From: Choristoneura fumiferana
Taxonomy: Eukaryota > Arthropoda > Insecta > Lepidoptera > Tortricidae
NCBI RefSeq assembly: GCF_025370935.1
Contig: NC_133494.1
Location: 9,275,085 to 9,339,084 of the forward strand
DNA: 64,000 nucleotides
Direction of reading: 5' to 3'
The translations under genes were made by a program, and so were the position numbers. Numbering within the stretch: position 1 is the first letter of the stretch; each line of letters starts with the position of its first letter. Below are positions 30,631 through 44,529 of this stretch, piece after piece. A model generated the notes under the pieces. The model searched no databases. It saw only the letters and a list, made by a program, of their open reading frames with translations, and was not told the origin of the DNA.

Positions 30631-30854
30631 GGAGCGGGAGCACGGCGTGCACGCTGCGATATTTCCGCGATTATTCGCCGCCTGCGTGCCCCCATGGCAT
30701 GGTCGGGGCCGTCGGCGATCAAGCCATGTACGGTCACTAAGTAATGTTGGCGCCCACGCGGTGTAACCCGGCGGCACGCAGGTGGCGAATAATCGTGGAA
30801 AGATCGCAGCCGCAGCGTACTCGCTGCGTGCACGTCTCGTGCACGCCGCGCTCC
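30631..30854. repeat. 224-bp CpG-rich inverted repeat
   Basis: The left arm 30631-30690 (ggagcgggagcacggcgtgcac, then gctgcgatatttccgcgatt) is matched inverted at 30773-30854 (ggcacgcaggtggcgaataa ... gtgcacgccgcgctcc). The loop of about 80 bp includes 'ggtcggggccgtcggcgatc'. The arms have several mismatches. Probably a MITE; its GC content stands far above the flanks. Confidence 0.75.
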
Positions 30855-30859
30855 AATAA

Positions 30860-33800
30860 TTATTAAAAAATATTTTTTGTTCAACTCTACGTACTGTAGC
30901 CTTAGAAAGGTTTTTTTTCACGAGCTGGGAACGTCTTATCAGAAAAAAGAAACCTCCTGGGTGCCGATTTTTTAAATAGCATCTCTCGTGATAAATGTAC
31001 GTCTTAATTTTAAAGATATTAAGATATTACGAGTAACTATTATTTTATGTATAGAATTGCTAACTTGGAGGTTTTTACTTTTTCTGATAAAGATTTTTAT
31101 AACTATCAGTTCAGATTTTATGGAGCTTTCGCTGCGCAGATCATTTATTTCAATTTAGCTTAGCCTGGTAGTTAAAAAATGGTAGTCGCTACCTTTACTA
31201 CTTACTTTAAGAGCATATAAATAATCAAACGAAACGCCAAAGACTCTTTCGGATAGAATCCAGGGATAAATAAATCTCAATACCGTTAAATATTTGATCG
31301 GCTTTGCGTCAACTTATGATGCATTATGGGCACTGCGCGGGGCCGAAGAACTACTAACTCAGGGACCCAGTGTGGTGGTGGCTTCCAAAGTTCAATTTAA
31401 TAAATGACATGCACATAATCTACCATTACTCCGAGCTGCTATAATATTGAACTTTTTGCTTCACCAGTGGAACTGGAAATATGTAGTGTATCTATTCTGT
31501 AAGATACTAGGACTTAACAGGTAACTCATCAATTTCGTACTTTTCTTTATGTGTGTAATTAATGATAATCGTCGTTAATGATTGAACTAAATTCACTTCA
31601 ATCGATGACTTAGCGTAGGTAACATTCAATAAAATTGATTGCGTTTTTGAAACGTTGCATTCAGCGCATCCTGTTGACTCTCCACTTTAGTGGCATTGTT
31701 GCTAAAAGGCAGCCAAGTATGCGCTGTCGGATATAAACAAAGGATATCTCTTGAAATACTATATTTTACACAAAGGTATTAAAATAGTTAAAATGTTCTA
31801 TTTTTTTGTTTAAAAGTAATAAGATTGACGCAAATAAATGCTCTAAAAATGCTTTTCGTTTTACGAAATAAAATGTTCCTGTTTACTTTTACCTAAATTG
31901 AATTCGCTCGATTTTGGTTTCAGATTATATAGAATACATATACTGTTCTTGTTATAATGCTAGATAAGCATTTTCTATTTCCATGTTGGTAAATCAAAAC
32001 AAGGACCCGTATATACCGTGTGTATACCGTGGTCAGTCACTACAAATCAAATCAGTGCCCAAGCCCGTTATGGCGTGCTGACATGACATCAAATTCGTCG
32101 ATGGCGCCCTACTTTTCATTAGGCATAAGACATTGTTACGTAAGCCATCTTATCGTGCAGTTACAACTAAATTCGGTTGTCGACGTGCTGATAAATGGTG
32201 ATGTCAGTATACTGTTACGTGTCGATGAATCAAAAATGGTCAAGATGTTTCCAATTTCGAAACATCAAACAATATCAATCAATGGCGGGTGTTCAGATGT
32301 GATTATGCTCATAGTTCACAAACTTTTTAATAATGTGATAAACATAGAAATGTTTGTTATTGTTCCCATGATTAACTAATACTTATTTACTTTTGTAACC
32401 ATGTCGTAAATAACTTTCCTACTGCAAAACGACAGAAAGTAAATGGCAACACGAGTCAGGCCCCGAGCTGTTGCGGAGTGTAGTAATACAGTAATAGTGG
32501 GTATTATTACTTCCTCCTCGGGCTACCCTCTGCGTGCGCGCACAATGCCGCGCTTCCCGGAATATCCGCGGTTCAAAAGCTGCGCACGGACCGTGAACAG
32601 TTACAAATTAGTCTCCATTCCCATCAGGAAAAATAAGTAAAATTCGAGATTCTCCACATTTGTAAGTCTTAAAAAAACAATTTCAAGTTTGATTAGTCCT
32701 TTGTCTTTCATTACTTTCGTAACCAAAAAGACTTTTTTTCCAACATAAGAAGGTGACGAACATAGTAAGGCTCATGCATGGTCCACTTACTTAGGTATTT
32801 AGCTTTTACCTAATTCAATATGATGTACAATATTGATAATATACCAAAACAAAACTAGTAAACATCTTGTATAGTGAGTGGGAAGGGCACAATAAAGGGA
32901 TCTCCCTCCATTCGGGTATTATTTAACCTACACTTAGACATAACAAATATTCAGCCTCTAAACCAAATAAGTCATAAAGTTAAGGTTCGAGCACTGAGGT
33001 TATTTGATAATGATAACATAAAAATATTTCAATTTAAAAAGTGAAATGATTGCACAAACATGTATGCAAATAAATTACATAAAAAATGTTCAAAAAAAAT
33101 GTAGGCTGTATATCCAACCCATTAAGTTATACATAAGTAGAAAAAAAAACGGAATCATTAGCTACAAATTCGATGTGAGACGAGCCCGCGGTAGGCCGTC
33201 CACGGTCACGTAGCACTGCGCTGACGCAGGCCCGAACGTGCTAGTCTCTTCGAATCGTCCACTGTCCACGCGCCCTTTCGATGGGCACGTTTCCATATTT
33301 AAAGTTTCAAGCACAGTTTGATACTGTGAAGAAAAGCGACACTTTCTTCATCTTTTTTAGTTTAGGGGTATCACTCGGCGATGTTATTCAGTACAAAAAT
33401 TTCGCGCAGCTTAAAGCAATTTGACCATTTTCGACGACTAATTTAGTATGCTGATATAAGAGTAACAAGAATTCCTCACGTATTGGGTGTTTGTCAGCAA
33501 CGTCATCTTTTTTGTTACTTCATGCTCTTTGTATTCTCATCACTGACGTTCTGTTGTCCTTTGCTCATTACAAAACAATTTGGTAAGGAGGAATCGTTCT
33601 GTCACCGCAGGACGTCAACTAATGACTGCGCCATTACGCTTGCTTACGTCAGGAGGTCACTCAACTTACTGCTCAGGCACGAACTGCTACCATTTAAAAT
33701 CCATCGATGCCATACAAGTAATAGTTTCCAGAGTCAAAAATAATGCTGTCAATAGAACGCATTGTTACGATATGAGAATGGCTGTAACGTAATACTTATT

Positions 33801-36690
33801 ATCTTTTCATTTCTTCTACTCTTCATTTTGTCACTCGTCACGTAAAAGAATTTCAATAAAGATAATAAAGAACTTCATAGAATTTTGCAAGTGGTAAATA
33901 TTTCCTTCGTGTTGTTCTGAGATTTTTGTATGAAGTGTAGTGGGAACCGACAGAGATGCACAATGATTCTAGTCCTATTAGAGTCCTCGATCGGCGCAGG
34001 CGCGCCAAGAAACGCTGTTCCGCGAACACAGAACAATGGTGGGTAATTTTGTAATGTCTTCTTATTACCATGCATGATGCAACGCACTTTTGTACATACA
34101 TGCATGTCTCGAGAACATTTACCGACGCTTATTATATCTATAAGGTGTAGGCTATTTGAAATTTTATGCCTAATATGGAAATCGCATTTTAAACAGGACT
34201 AGTGTTCGATTCAGCATTGCAATCTAGATGAACGGATTTTTTTATAACAATAGCCTTGGAGCTGAACGATGTCAATAATCATTGGATGGTGCGTTGTTTA
34301 AATGACAGATGCCCCGCCAACCCGATGCGTTTGCCATATTTAGAAGTTCCAATTGTCCTTTATGGCGGCACATGCTGTATCGAAGGTAATTATCGTTTCT
34401 TTAATAAGTGGGGCGTGCGGGGCCGGTGGTGCGGTGGTGAGCATCACTCGCTTTTTGTCCCTGTGTGCTAATGACATGTTCTGGAAAGGCATCTTTACAA
34501 CTGCTCCGTGTTTCATTACAGTCTCATCATTTACAAAAGAAGAGATTAAATAAATTAACACGTGTTTTGAAACGATAATTTCGAGAGGTTGGTACCAACA
34601 CTATAATGTCAGTGTCAGCTCATTTTTTTGATGTCAGTGCCGTTCGAGACGTGTATTCGTTGCTTTTAGTTTAGAATAATGACCGTAATTTATTGCGTGG
34701 AATCTTAAAGTGGAACTGAAATAACTTCTGCGAGTAAATCAGGGTATTAATAGTTCCTTGCCACTTGTAAATAAACAAACTTGACAGTAGTGGCGCATTA
34801 ACTATCCGTTTTAAGTAATTTCACGACTTTAAATGGCTTACGGGTCGCCCTTAACGATGTAGGTATATTAACATAACTTCCTTTGAATTTTTATATGCTT
34901 AGATACGCGTGATTAGATACGCTTTCGATTTAAAATAGGAGTTCTAATGAGAAGCACAATAACAATGAATTATTTATAGCTATATAAGAAGGTGATCACT
35001 GATTGATAGATATTAGTTGGGCGGGCCCTTAATAAGCATGAGCGGCTTGCTCATTTCATGCACAAAATATTGTCCTACATGGTATGGATAAATTCATTTG
35101 TACCCACATAATCTCGGGGTATTAAGGCCAACCGCAAATAAATTTTCATTGTATGTATGGCATTTAGGCTACAAGCTGGAGCCCGCACAGTTGATATCTG
35201 TCAGACCTGCAATTGCTTTCAGCCGTCATGACATGATTATTGTTAACGCCTCAATAATTTACACATTAATAAAGGGCAAGTTTTAATTGGAGAAACTTGA
35301 ACTTTTTGACTTGGGACACGTTTTTGAATACCTGCCCTTTAAATTTAAGGCGGATTAATCGAACACTGGCAAGGGAATGCTATGGCAAAAGTTGGGTCTA
35401 TGAATCATCAAACGAAAGAAGCAATGTCAGTAATTCAAAAGACAACTCTTATTTATGAAGATTTGTCGGCAGTTAACTAAAGGTTGCACGACCTAGGTTG
35501 TCGTTTATAAACGAATCAGATCGATGATGCGAGTGGTTCAGCTATGCGCACGATTCACCTGACGGCGGCTTGGAATCGGGGTCTGCCTAATAACTTATGT
35601 AATATGCGGTAAGGCTCAAACAAGCTGTGTTGTTACCTTACTAGATAGAACCAGGCTAATTTGCTTCGACTCGATGTTTGCCTATTCATTAAGTAATTAC
35701 GTAGTATTTTTTGTATGGTCCAGGTAAAAATTGCATGTTTTGTTTAAATTTTGAATGAAAACTTTAAGCTTGTCACAGACGGGTGGGCTATGAATTGCCA
35801 GTAAAATATCAATGAATTTTAAACAATGCTGAGTGCTGTAAACTTCAAGAATTATTAAAAAAGCAGGCTTTTACTAGGTGCATACTTGAAGAGTTTAAAC
35901 TTACCTACTTGTTATTCATCCTATGGCAAGTAGACGGAACATTAGCAATTGTTTTGTTACCATTGTGTATTACTTGACTTTACCGCCCATTACAATACGA
36001 ATTTTAATACCATTGGAAAATTACCAGAATTTATTTTGCAGCTTACCGTCTTCCTTGTTACAAAATTGTCTCTAAAGTAAAGTTATTTTTGATTTGAGAA
36101 GTATCGTACTTGGAATTGGAAATAAAGAAGTTTTTGTTACTTATTTTATTTTTTTACATAAAACTGACCCGTGATCTGGACCTAATTAACAATGATAATA
36201 TAATAAAGATAGCATTATGTTTCTGTTAATTTGGTGGCAATTTCTCTGAAATCACTGAAACTATCTGATGGACATATTGACTAACTTAAACCTATAGCTA
36301 CCTAAATAGATATATTCCTCTCAAGAAAACATAATGTGGACTTAGTAAAATTTAATTAGTGTGCTAACTTTAGGTACAAGGGCTTGAATTTGTTCGTGTA
36401 AGCAATAAACCATATAATTATACGAGTAAATGCAATAACAGGACGCATGAAGCAATAGCGACACAAATCAATCACAATTGTGCTAGTAGAAAAGTGAATG
36501 AAATAAATTAATGCCGGTGGCCTTGCGAGTAAGCTTTGTAATTGAGTTTTCTATCGGCCATTCGTTGACAATACGCAACTCAATGAATAGTCGAAACTTG
36601 CTCAATTAACGTGTTCATAATTAATAAAGTCATTTGAAAAAATATTAATTAAGTACTGCAAAAAGTACTCACATGCATCGTTAAGTCCTT
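30860..36690. other. Long AT-rich stretch, probably intronic or intergenic
   Basis: No mobile element or gene could be supported. Slightly GC-richer spots at 32515-32595 and 33183-33290 lack credible frames with splice sites. The short open frames here (for example 32020-32379 and 33483-33743) have no recognisable domain and AT-rich third positions. Confidence 0.35.
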
Positions 36691-36749
36691 TGAGTGTGTA
36701 AACGCTGTAAAAATGCAAAAGTCACTAACACGAAAACATCACAGAGGGA

Positions 36750-36960
36750 TCACGGGTCACGTCGACCCCTGTTTATAAACAAGAGAACCGGCGAAGATAC
36801 GTGCGTGCGCTTGCTCGCTCTGCGCCGTGAGGACTGCGCTTGCGCTGCGCTTAGGCTCGGGTCGGGTGCGCCGGCGCCGGCCCGGCCGCCCCACGTGAAC
36901 GTCCCTACACCGGCTGCGGCTGCTGCATAGGCCTCGTGTATTGCAGCTAATTTTGTACTA
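36750..36960. other. GC-rich block: possible promoter or exon
   Basis: Plus strand: a TATA-like 'tgtttataaac' at ~36770 precedes a CpG-rich stretch (gcgccggcgccggcccggcc). Minus strand: the same DNA is open for 95 codons with an alanine-rich run (IHEAYAAAAAGVGTFTWGGR), preceded by a poor acceptor context. Either a CpG-rich promoter/first exon or a low-complexity coding exon is possible; nothing decides between them. Confidence 0.25.
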
Positions 36961-37289
36961 GATGCTCCATAATTGGAACCATAGTTTTTGTGACCTTTTG
37001 TCTGATGTGGTTGTCCTTCATAATAATAACCAAGCAAAGTCCTGTCTACTGGCTATACTGATAGTTTTTTTTAATTACTACGATATCATTGTTATAAAAA
37101 ATCCGGCCAAATGTGAGCTAGGCCACGCGCAGTACAGGGTTTTCCATAATAATGGTAATGCGGCATATATTCAATATCAAGTAAAGCCTACTTACCTACT
37201 ATAGGTTGTGATAGATTTACTTGGAAATCCGTTCTATATGTACCACCATCCTTTTTTTCTGATTGTTCAAGCTTACGGCTTAGTGTGTA

Positions 37290-37735
37290 GTGAAGGGACC
37301 ACTCGCCTCTGACAAAAATTAGCACCTTGAAGCCTAATATTTTGCAACGGGAACCTGAATTCAAAAATTATACAGTAGAAAGCTTTCTAAGTTTTTGAAA
37401 GATCTATCTAACGATACCTCACTCTTTAGGCTTAGAAAGATGAGATACTTAACGTGTATATTCGTAGGTAGAGTCAATCACGATGTATAAATGTATAAGT
37501 AAATGCAGTTTTTCTTGTTACTATATATAATCGATGACATGGTTCCTAAGAACAGATCTTCGTATAAGTTATAGTTTCAGACTTTTCCATACTGACCGAT
37601 ATAAATGTTACACCCTGTAAGTATATTTATGCAAAATCACAGCTTTCTTGCACTGACAGTATCTACTAAGCCATGCCGCGGACGGACGGATGGTCGTGGC
37701 GAAACTATAAAAGTTCCCTGTAAAACTAAGCAATC
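37290..37735 (+). repeat. Degraded copy of the 6145-6774 repeat family
   Basis: Shares in order 'agatctatctaacgatacc', 'tgcaaaatcacagctttctt' and 'gccgcggacggacgg' with the element at 6145-6774 ('gacctatccaacgatacc', 'tgcaaaataacagctttc', 'gccgcggacggacgg'). The ends are eroded. Confidence 0.6.
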
Positions 37736-37739
37736 CAAA

Positions 37740-40260
37740 TAATTTTAGATGAAAATTACGTTAGATATTTGATACCTATCTATTTTTCTTGAACTTTGGG
37801 TGGTTTGTTGGTTGCACTAAATTGGAAAATAGCAGTTTACGACTCATGGTAACTAGCACATCCTTTTTGTTTCGGCGCACTAGAGCGCATAAAACACCGG
37901 AGTCAACAACATAATAAATAAATAGGTCCTTAAAAGAGAACGATGTAACAAATTAACAAAGGTAAAAGCAAACAGTAAAAGTACGCCTCGAGCTTTTTCC
38001 AACAATGACTCGATTATTTATGTATGACAGTACAAAGTATTGCAGTAGCAAATATCTTTCGGAAATATCAGACAAATGATCGTACTACAAAAATAAACCA
38101 GTTAAACGAAAAGATTTTGCCTATAAGTGACGGTTAAAACAATATGAAATATAATCTGTTGGTAATAGTAGGTCATCGTTCTTTGCGAATGACAAAAGGC
38201 ATATAAATCATTTGTGCAACGTATCAATGGAGCAACAAATGTGAGGGGAGTATATTTAGTAAAAATATTCGTGAGTTCAGTGGAGCGCATGTCGAGACAG
38301 TGGCAGTAAGCGATATACTAAAATATATTGCATACGGAGATAGCAGATTTGCCCGTGGCGCGAAGTGGAGTATGTCACACATATCAAGCGGTCAATCACA
38401 GATAGCCGCATTCATAACACAAGACCTCACGCCACGATCAACTAGATTTGTTTCTTTAGATTACTAAACAACATTGGCCAACAGTTCAGTCAGATTGGCA
38501 CGCATTTACGGGTCAATTGTCATATTTTTTACATTTATACACTTTAAAATATCTTTCGAAATTTAATGAGGAGGAAACATAACGAATTTAATAACTTTGA
38601 ATAAACAAGAATATTAGGTATGCTGTTATTATGTTGTTTATGATATAAATAAAGATAAAATCTACAATTAATGTTAACGTATTCAAGTTCAAAGGAAATC
38701 ATAAAGATATTAACCACCAAAACCCAACAACCACTACCGCGGTCGAAGCGACTAACTTAAACAGATATTTTAGAACTGAACAGTTTGCTGTCAATAATAA
38801 TCATCAGGAAGCCAAATCAGCTCTGCTTGGCGAATTAAAACTGCCGCGTTAATTTACATAATACGGACGATCATTATGATTTGAGCTGGTCGACACTAAC
38901 ACCGCGGTGTCGAAACATCGCTGGTTGCGTTGCGACATACTTCTAAAACTTACTCACCTATACTATGCTTACTTGACAACTTTACTGCTTAGATTGGATA
39001 ACGTCTTATTAGGTAACAGATAAAAATCTTTTAGTAAATTAATAACATCGATGGAGCTTTTTTTATCCGGTGTTATAATTTTATCTCTCTTGTCGTCAAA
39101 TTTAGTAAGTGTGACATTTATTAATGCCGTAGTTATCTGAAATTCGCCAAGAGCATTTTGGAAACTTGATTTAAGCGAAATTAACCTTTAGGACGTGATT
39201 TTATTTGACCCCGATAATATTGAGATATTGTGTTTCTTTGAGTGAGAGAATAACCTGGTTTCATTGACCCCAACTGTTTGAATTAAAGCAGTTAAATTGT
39301 ATCATTGGCCGTCTGCCGTCGTTAATTCCATTACTCGCCGGGCGGTTAACACCATGAACAGAACGTTTTTATTGAAATTCTTTCATGACTACAATTACAA
39401 AACGATCTAAGTTGCAATTTTATTAGCTCATATATTTTTGCGTCTATTACAACTAATTGAGATACCAATGACCTCATTTTGAAAATGTTCAACTATGTTT
39501 TGCAAAATGTAACATGATTCTTAGCAACAACAAGAACTAACGAGCATCAAAAAGATGAAATTCAAAAGAAGAGGGGCGACAGTTATGATATCTTGGCTTA
39601 GTCAACCTTAACACTTCGATACGGTTTACATCCGAAGTCTCGATAAATTCGCCGTGGATGTTTTTGCTAGCGCCGCAATTTAACATTCTCTGCACGTCTA
39701 TTCTTTACTCACATTCATGTACTCAAACATGTGTCATATCCAAACCAGTCAAGTGTAGCTTGCTAACGTTACGTGCTGAATCAACAATAGGATTTTAATG
39801 CAAATTTGCAGATGAAGTATTCGACACTTCAATTTCCTAAGTAAACTAAATCGCTGACCAATAAAATATCGTATGATTTTTACTACGTTTTGAGGTCACG
39901 ATTTTACACGGGTACGTCCAGCACGTGTCATTTTTGCTTGACAATAATGGTGATCAGGTAATTTATTGTCTCTTAATGAAACTGAACATGAAAATCATAC
40001 CGGTATTGAGCTATTCTCAAAGTAATCTTCCAGTAGATCCGTAAAAAGCCGTGGAAAATGGGAATTTAGCAAGTGGCACTTAAACTCAAGTTTCAAAATA
40101 GTTAAATAGTTGTAAAACATAATGGAATCGCACTGTGAAACACCGTGGCTGTCACGACGGTTAGGAAACGGCAGCACGAGAAATTTCAAGGGAAATGAAC
40201 TCTAGAAACATGAACTTTGTATTATTTTGCTGTTTAGCAATAGATTATTCTCTACATAAA
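37740..40260. other. AT-rich sequence without recognisable features
   Basis: No repeat or gene recognised; only short chance frames. Confidence 0.35.
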
Positions 40261-40263
40261 TAA

Positions 40264-40446
40264 TTAGTACCTGGGCGACTGAGCTTCACGAGCTAAAACT
40301 CGATAATAAGCGTTATCCCAGAATAAGACAAAGCTACGAGTAGAGCGATTTGTCATCCCCCCGAAAACCCCTGCATACAAAATTTCATCGAAATCGTTGG
40401 AGCCGTTTCCGAGATTATATATATAATACAAGAATTGTTCGTTCAA
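40264..40446. repeat. Dispersed repeat containing 'atcgttggagccgtttccga'
   Basis: Reads 'ctgggcgactgagct', then 'cccccgaaaacccctgcata', then 'aatttcatcgaaatcgttgg', 'agccgtttccgagat' and 'atacaagaattgttcgtt'. This combination is widespread in lepidopteran genomes as an interspersed repeat. The minus-strand open frame across it is not a gene. Confidence 0.5.
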
Positions 40447-40449
40447 AGG

Positions 40450-42770
40450 TGCTAGATAGATAGATTTAGGGCTGGCATGTTTTATGAGGTAGACAGGAGT
40501 TCAGAAATAGGTCGGTAGGCCAGTTTTTTTTTAAAGTTGAAGTTTGAGCTATTTACGTTATTATCCAATTTTGTATTCTACATCTAAGTATTGCATGAAT
40601 GGCCCCAGCTCGAGAGGTGTGCGTGACTGCTACGCGCTCCTAGCACGCGATACCCCGTATTTTGCGACCGATCCATTGTTACGAGTAGGTTTACATCAAA
40701 TATTTCAATAATATTAAAGTTGATTAAGAATAACATATTCTGATAGATAACTTTAATCATACTTCTCTATCGTAATGTTAGCCACATCATGATCTTTAAT
40801 CTAACAAAGTCATTAATAATAGCGCGCCTGTCTTAGGATACCTGTTCCATTAACCTCATTATGATGTACATTTCCAAGGATCCTTTGTTTGAGTAAATGA
40901 AGATTGATTCCTGATATTAAGCACAAGTTTTCAATCAATGTCAAGGTGCTACTTTTACTTAAGTTCTTAAGAGGACGAGATTCTTGATAGATCCACAATA
41001 GGCGGGGCGTGCCATCTTAATACACTCCTTTCGCAGATTGTTAATCTCTATTGTTTGCTTTGGTTTATGCAGAAGTACCGTTGTTCGTCCCACAGTCCTC
41101 TAAGCAATCTTTGTTTTAGTAATCGCCCTCTTTTAAAAACAGCGTGATAACATGTTTTTTCGTTAACATTTCTTTGTCGGCATAAATATTCGGGTACATT
41201 ACCTTCTCAACCGTAATTTAGATAAGTCCACTACCTGCATTTATAAGTTATCATTAACTAAATGATCCACTTGGAGATATCAGGGAGCAATTTGTTTTTG
41301 CACATTTCAAGTTAATGAAGTTGTCGTCATTCATTTCCAGACCATTCAGTGATTACCTACGGCACAACCAAGCGGTAAAATTATGTTTATGACTTTTCTC
41401 AAAAAACGTGTGGTTGCGGGAAGGATTTTTGGAAGTTACATTTTATAATTGTAAAGTGTAGAAGGCTCAATGTCTAAAGCTAGTACTGCTGCAACTGAAA
41501 TCACCTTTATGTAATTCTGAAGGAAATAGGCCCTTAAAGTGAACTATATTTGAAGGCAGCTAGCACAAGCTCCAAAAATAAACTTAGTCTTTTACAACTG
41601 GTTGTATGCTTATTTGGTTCGGCAATGTGAATCCACACCACAACCTTCTATCACCGAGAACAACTTGAGGATTATATATTACGTAATAAGCCCAGCCAAG
41701 CCAGAAGCCACGTTCTGGTAAAACTTTGACAGTGGATGAGCTTAGAAGCACGATCCCTCATCGTTATGCCGCGAGGTGCGTGCATTAGCCATGCGCGGCG
41801 GGTCGCAGCCGCCGCGGTGCACCGCCATCGATTGTTTACACTCATACACACCGGCAAGGTCAAGATACGTGAGAAACAAAGCTTTATTACTTAGTGCTAT
41901 AAGGCAATTGTACAACCAACAGGCTGAGTACGCTCGCGGCCACACAAATATGCCCATTTCAGGAGTTAAGTCACGAGCGTACAGACTCTAGCACGCCACT
42001 TTAGAATGGTCTATCGACGTTGACCGATGGTTATGACGATAGAATAACTTTGTATGGCTTAATTAGCTCATGAATACACAAAAGGCGAATAAGACGTAGG
42101 TATCTTGCCCCGACCAAATTATTAATATATACTAATATATCTATTGTTTTGTTTATGCATGGAATGCGCCTAGCTACGGTGCCGTTCGATTTGAATTTGT
42201 GATGAGTATTATAGTAACTAGTGGTAAATAAAAGACTATAACCATGAAGTTTAGGAATGTGATGATAATATTATTGGATATAAATCAGTTTCGGATTAAG
42301 TAGTAAGGTGTGGAACCTTGACCAAACCTTGATTCTTAATGAAATATGTGTTTATTCTTGAGGGAGAAAGGTCCCATGCTGAGTTTAAAGTAAAGGCAGT
42401 ATTTGTTTGATGATTTAGTCCAAATAAATGATATAATATTATGATAGCAGATATAAAAGGACGTGGACGCACGCTCGCCGCAACTAACAATCTTATAATT
42501 TCGGTGAAATCTTATTGTAAAAGAATACGGTTTGATACGTATCTATTCTACAATCTCAGCAAACAAAACATTTCTTTTTTTGGTACATTTATAATTAAGA
42601 TTACGAAATTATTGCGATGACGAATTTACGTAATTGCTCATGGCTTAGAAAACAGGGACACGACAAGTTTTTACTAGCAGAATGAAAAAAATGAAAACCG
42701 CTTTGTTTACAACAAATTCAGATGTAAATAAATGACTGTATGCTCTCGGAACAGTGAGATAAGTAGGTAT
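40450..42770. other. AT-rich sequence without recognisable features
   Basis: A small CpG-rich spot (41765-41830, 'ggcgggtcgcagccgccgcg') is present without a supported frame. Nothing else recognised. Confidence 0.35.
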
Positions 42771-42771
42771 A

Positions 42772-42916
42772 CAGTCAAGGACTTTAATTAGTGAGCCACC
42801 ATGGAACTTTTCAAAGGCAAAGTCATTACGATTTTCCTTGATAATTAATGCGATGTCACTATGACGTGCACTGTGAAAAGGTTCCATGGTAGCACATGAA
42901 TTAAAGTCCTTGACCG
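42772..42916. mobile_element. TA-flanked MITE (Tc1/mariner type)
   Basis: CAGTCAAGGACTTTAATT at the left is matched by AATTAAAGTCCTTGACCG at the right (one mismatch). TA lies directly outside both ends (42770-42771 and 42917-42918). A second inverted pair follows inside ('accatggaacttttca' / 'tgaaaaggttccatggt'). 145 bp, non-coding. Confidence 0.85.
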
Positions 42917-43058
42917 TACGAGATCAATGGCAAGCTGTTGATATTGAAATCAGATTAATCTTCTGTTAGGTACCTAATTCACATGTTAGATTTTTTATAT
43001 ATAAATGTGATATAGGTGGTTGCTGTTATCCCATTACGGGTTGATTGATATAAATAAA

Positions 43059-43240
43059 ATTCAAAGTCATAATCTTTATTCAATTTAGGCTATAACGAGC
43101 ACTACCAGAAAAGCCAAAAAAATCTACCACCGGTTCGGAAAAACCTCTGTTGTGAAGAATCCGGCAAGAAACTCAACGAGGTATTTTTTTAAAACAGATT
43201 TACAATATTTTTAAATGATATCTATCACAAGTATTTAACA
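43059..43240 (+). repeat. Dispersed LINE/SINE 3'-end-like repeat
   Basis: Begins 'attcaaagtcataatctt' and 'tattcaatttaggct', then 'ctaccaccggttcggaaaa', 'gtgaagaatccggcaagaa' and 'actcaacgaggtattttt'. A shorter piece is at 2155-2225. The layout is known as a very common interspersed repeat in moths; class not assigned. Confidence 0.55.
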
Positions 43241-43411
43241 CAACTTTATTTTTAACAATAATTATGCATGCACCGTGCGTGTCATCCGGCCGTCAAACTC
43301 AAGCGTCGATTGGGCGGGTCAGGGTAACTTTAATATTTACGACGATTTAGATTGTGCTTGGTTGACAATATATAAAAAAAATTGTTTCTTGCTAACTTGA
43401 TGAAAAAATAC

Positions 43412-43505
43412 TGTTGAAACCTCATTATACTGGCCATCAGATATTGTGTTTTGCTTGACATTGATTTGATTTGTTGATAGAGTTCAATACAAATTTGGTT
43501 CTGAG
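43412..43505 (+). mobile_element. Copia LTR fragment (solo)
   Basis: TGTTGAAACCTCATTATACT and the following ~75 bp match the copia LTR at 10595-10690 with few differences. No copia coding sequence lies beside it, so it is a solo or 3'-eroded LTR. Confidence 0.75.
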
Positions 43506-43509
43506 AATA

Positions 43510-44460
43510 TTTGTTTTATTAGGTTATGGGAATTTTACAAATATTCCTTTTATAAGTAATATTCTTCTATTTTGGGATTAGTTTTAAATTTGTTTTATTA
43601 AATACAAAGCTTAATTTGGAGTGTGAAAAGCACATTACAATTACCAAATAACTTCCGGACGGTAATCAAATTTGTCGATATTATTTAACAAACGATCCTA
43701 AGCGACGTAATCAGTGCCTCGACCGCCACTTGACCCGCAGAGAACCTATTCAATAATATTTTAATAACCGAATTAACCTCTCAGTGGAATGACGCGTCAC
43801 GACTCAGTGACCGCCGTTAGGGCCATTACCCATTAGCTGATGACTTTCTAGATACGCCGCCGTTATCCTGTCCATCTCGCCGCTTAATTGGCAAATGTTT
43901 CAGCTAATGTGCGCCACGCCAGTCACCTCAGGCAAATGATGCATAACAGTACTTAAATTATCGGAAGACTTATGAGACTGTTCGTCAGCGGCAAACGGAT
44001 CGTCCTACTTACCTAATCATTTAATTAGAAACGTAATGTGTAATTACTATTTAAACCTAATAAGTTGTAACTCAGTGAAGCCGTATTTGAGCATAGTACG
44101 AGAAATCAAGCCACAAATTCAATGTAATTTGCTTCATGAAACGTAAAGATAAATCTTTCTTTACGATTACACTAGGTATCCAGTGAATATTAATTCCACT
44201 TTCGCGTTCATACAACTAATGCGAAAGTGTGTTTGTTGATCCATGTTTCAAGCTAATCGAATTGAAAATTGAATTGGTAATAAATAGCACATGAGTGTCT
44301 ATTACCACATTTCAGGAAATTACATTGTCCCCGCGGGCTAAGCGCATCACGGATAACCTCTAATAAAGCGATAAATAAGCCCAGTCTTTTTAGAGAAAAG
44401 AAGATAAAAGGAATAATGGCATCTGAAGGTTGTGTTTTATAAAAAAAGCATTATGGTTAT
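43510..44460. other. No recognisable gene; possible Helitron scrap
   Basis: 'actaatgcgaaagtgtg' at 44216 recalls the Lep1 5' block but is too short to call. Otherwise unassigned AT-rich sequence. Confidence 0.3.
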
Positions 44461-44529
44461 ATATGCAAGAAAATAAAAAAGAGCTTGTTACGTCAACAAA
44501 ATTGACTCAACCTTCACAAGATGACTTAC

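Noticed and set aside
32020..32379. 119-codon plus-strand frame
   Set aside because: No recognisable domain, AT-rich codons, no splice or promoter support; length is within chance for a 64-kb AT-rich window.
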